DNA of 64,000 nt from Methylobacterium durans (GTDB lineage Bacteria > Pseudomonadota > Alphaproteobacteria > Rhizobiales > Beijerinckiaceae), in assembly GCF_003173715.1 (NCBI RefSeq), contig NZ_CP029550.1, positions 5,503,501 to 5,567,500 of the forward strand. The letters are read 5' to 3'. The first letter of the stretch is position 1, and each line of letters starts with the position of its first letter. Below are positions 62,430-64,000 of this stretch, in pieces. The notes beneath the pieces are model-generated. The model was not told the origin of the DNA and made no database searches. It saw nothing but the letters and a program-made list of their open reading frames with translations. The position numbers and the translations under genes were made by a program.

Positions 62430-64000
62430 GTGCAACAGGACGATGAGGAACAGCGGCGGCTGCGTACCCTTGAGGGCTACTGCATCCTCGACACGCCGCC
62501 CGAGGAGAGCTTCGACCGGGTGGTCGCGCTGGCACGCGCCTTGTTCGATGTGCCGGTCGCCTTCGTCAGTTTCGTGGACGAGCACCGACAGTGGCTCAAA
62601 GCACGGCAGAACCTCAAGGTCAGCGAAACTCCGCGTGGCATCGCCTTCTGCAGCCACACGATCCGGTCGCCGAACGTCCTGGTCGTCCCCGACGCCACAC
62701 GCGACCCGCGCTTCCTCGACAATCCTCTTGTGACAGGGGAACCGAAGATCCGCTTCTATGCGGGCGCACCGATTACCGCCCCCGCCGGAGAACGCTTGGG
62801 CGCCGTTTGCCTGATCGACTACGTGCCTCGTCCGGCGCTGAGTGAGACCGAGCGCGAGAACCTGGCACGTCTCGCTGCCATCGTCATGGACGAGCTGGAG
62901 CTTCGCCGTGAGCTTGTCGCCCGGCGCGAGGTTGAGTCGGAACTGCGGTCTGCCCGTGCCGCCGCGGATGTGGCCAACGAAGCCAAGTCCGACTTCTTGG
63001 CCAACATGAGCCATGAGATCCGCACGCCGCTGAATGGCATCTCGGGCTTCACGCAGCTGCTCCTAGCCAACCCCGATTTACCCGCGGAGAGCCGCCGCCA
63101 CGCCCAACTGATCGACAGTGCTGCCTCGGCGTTGCTGACGGTGGTCAACGACATCCTGGACTTCTCCAAGCTGGCGGCCGGCAAGCTCGACCTCGATCTG
63201 AACCCGCTGCCGATTGAGGCCCTGATCGACAACAGTCTCTCCATCGTGCGGCACAGCGCCGAGGAGAAGGCGCTCGACCTTCAGGTGCGTGTGGATCCGC
63301 GCGTACCCGCCGCCGTCTTCGGCGACCGGGCCCGTCTGCAGCAGATCCTGCTGAACCTGCTCAACAACGCCATCAAGTTCACCCATGCCGGTTCGGTCAC
63401 ACTGGAGGTCGAAGTCGAGGCCGAGCTGGATGACCGCTACGAACTGCGTTTCCTCGTGCGGGACACCGGCATCGGCATCAGCTCAGAGGTGCAGCAGAAG
63501 TTGTTCGAGCGCTTCTCGCAGGCGGATGTCTCGACCTTTCGCAAGTTCGGCGGCACAGGTCTCGGCCTGGCGATCTGCAAGAGCCTGATCGACCTTATGG
63601 GTGGCCAGATCGGAGCGGAGGGCATCCTGGGTGAGGGCTCGACCTTCTGGTTCAGGCTGGCTTTGGCGCGAGCCGAGCTGGAGGCGGCTGCGGCGGTGCT
63701 GGAGGAGGGGGGTATCCAGCCAAGTGGCCGCCGCGCTCGTGTTCTCCTAGTCGAGGATCTTGAGCTGAACCAGGAGATCGCGCGCCGCTTCCTGGAAATG
63801 GCTGGGCACCACGTGGATGTCGCCTCCGACGGCGCCGAGGCTATCCAGGCCGTCCAGAGCGCGGCCTACGATGTGGTGCTGATGGACGTGCAGATGCCGG
63901 TGCTCGACGGCATCGCGGCGACGGAGGCGATCCGGCGCCTGAATAGCCCTGCGCGGGATGTGCCGATCATCGCTCTGACGGCGAACGTGCTCTCGCAGGA
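62430..64000 (+). CDS. GAF hybrid sensor histidine kinase, truncated by window end
   Basis: The frame starts at a GTG and runs off the right edge (523 codons visible). It has a GAF domain (about residues 20-165; LEGYCILDTPPEESFDRVVA, GIAFCSHTI, FYAGAPI), HisKA with the phospho-acceptor His195 in NMSHEIRTPLNGI, an ATPase domain (LLNNAIKFTHAG, DTGIGISSEV, GGTGLGLAIC) and a receiver domain from about residue 435 with Asp486 in VVLMDVQMPVLDGI. It is a cytosolic sensor with no membrane segment seen. More receiver or Hpt domains may follow outside the window. Confidence 0.93.
   Translation, partial: MQQDDEEQRRLRTLEGYCILDTPPEESFDRVVALARALFDVPVAFVSFVDEHRQWLKARQNLKVSETPRGIAFCSHTIRSPNVLVVPDATRDPRFLDNPLVTGEPKIRFYAGAPITAPAGERLGAVCLIDYVPRPALSETERENLARLAAIVMDELELRRELVARREVESELRSARAAADVANEAKSDFLANMSHEIRTPLNGISGFTQLLLANPDLPAESRRHAQLIDSAASALLTVVNDILDFSKLAAGKLDLDLNPLPIEALIDNSLSIVRHSAEEKALDLQVRVDPRVPAAVFGDRARLQQILLNLLNNAIKFTHAGSVTLEVEVEAELDDRYELRFLVRDTGIGISSEVQQKLFERFSQADVSTFRKFGGTGLGLAICKSLIDLMGGQIGAEGILGEGSTFWFRLALARAELEAAAAVLEEGGIQPSGRRARVLLVEDLELNQEIARRFLEMAGHHVDVASDGAEAIQAVQSAAYDVVLMDVQMPVLDGIAATEAIRRLNSPARDVPIIALTANVLSQ

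Overview
The window looks like a chromosome segment of a Methylobacterium-type alphaproteobacterium. The left half has very high GC. The gene set fits Methylobacteriaceae: a sulfoacetaldehyde acetyltransferase locus, several MucR/Ros-type regulators, two DUF6894 proteins, a phasin, a MEKHLA protein, lpiA(mprF)-acvB and many PAS, GGDEF-EAL and two-component genes. This assignment comes from protein families seen by eye, not from a marker-gene search.

Positions 1-35,460 are mostly compact core-like genome. The end of a UPF0324 exporter gene, xsc, an IclR regulator and a phosphate acyltransferase form a C2-sulfonate dissimilation locus: sulfoacetaldehyde is split to acetyl phosphate and sulfite, acetyl phosphate goes to acetyl-CoA, and sulfite/sulfate is exported. 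Next come a Crp-type regulator with a small partner, purC with a MEKHLA gene, a DUF2189 membrane protein, a GYD protein, a GcrA-like protein, mprF-acvB (lysyl-phosphatidylglycerol synthesis and hydrolysis), two mucR genes, a P450 overlapping a GGDEF-EAL gene, a membrane/hot-dog fusion protein, ornithine aminotransferase, a BKACE enzyme, an SDR gene, an SGNH hydrolase, an EgtD-like protein, a cupredoxin-like protein, a diheme cytochrome, a glycosyltransferase, a CYTH-CHAD gene, rlmB and tRNA-Glu. Three of these genes (GGDEF-EAL, SDR, CYTH-CHAD) are broken by single-base changes in G/C runs. They are either real pseudogenes or leftover homopolymer errors.

From tRNA-Glu (35,458) rightward the sequence is accessory. 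It starts with a PrimPol/ATPase gene, an unknown gene and an AlpA-like regulator, resembling a satellite or island replication module without a visible integrase. A complete IS701-family element, an IS3 remnant, many small or secreted hypothetical genes, a phasin, a Na+/H+ antiporter, a third MucR, a Crp-type regulator and a decayed arsenic-resistance operon follow. That operon is cut by an IS3-family element whose flanks suggest an IS-mediated deletion.

Positions 54,400-64,000 carry a serine-recombinase remnant, a soluble double-PAS chemoreceptor, a fourth, N-terminally shortened MucR, several secreted small proteins, an RlpA-like protein, a helix-hairpin-helix gene split by an IS5-family element (the host gene can be rebuilt exactly), and a divergent LuxR-type response regulator / hybrid histidine kinase pair that runs off the right edge.
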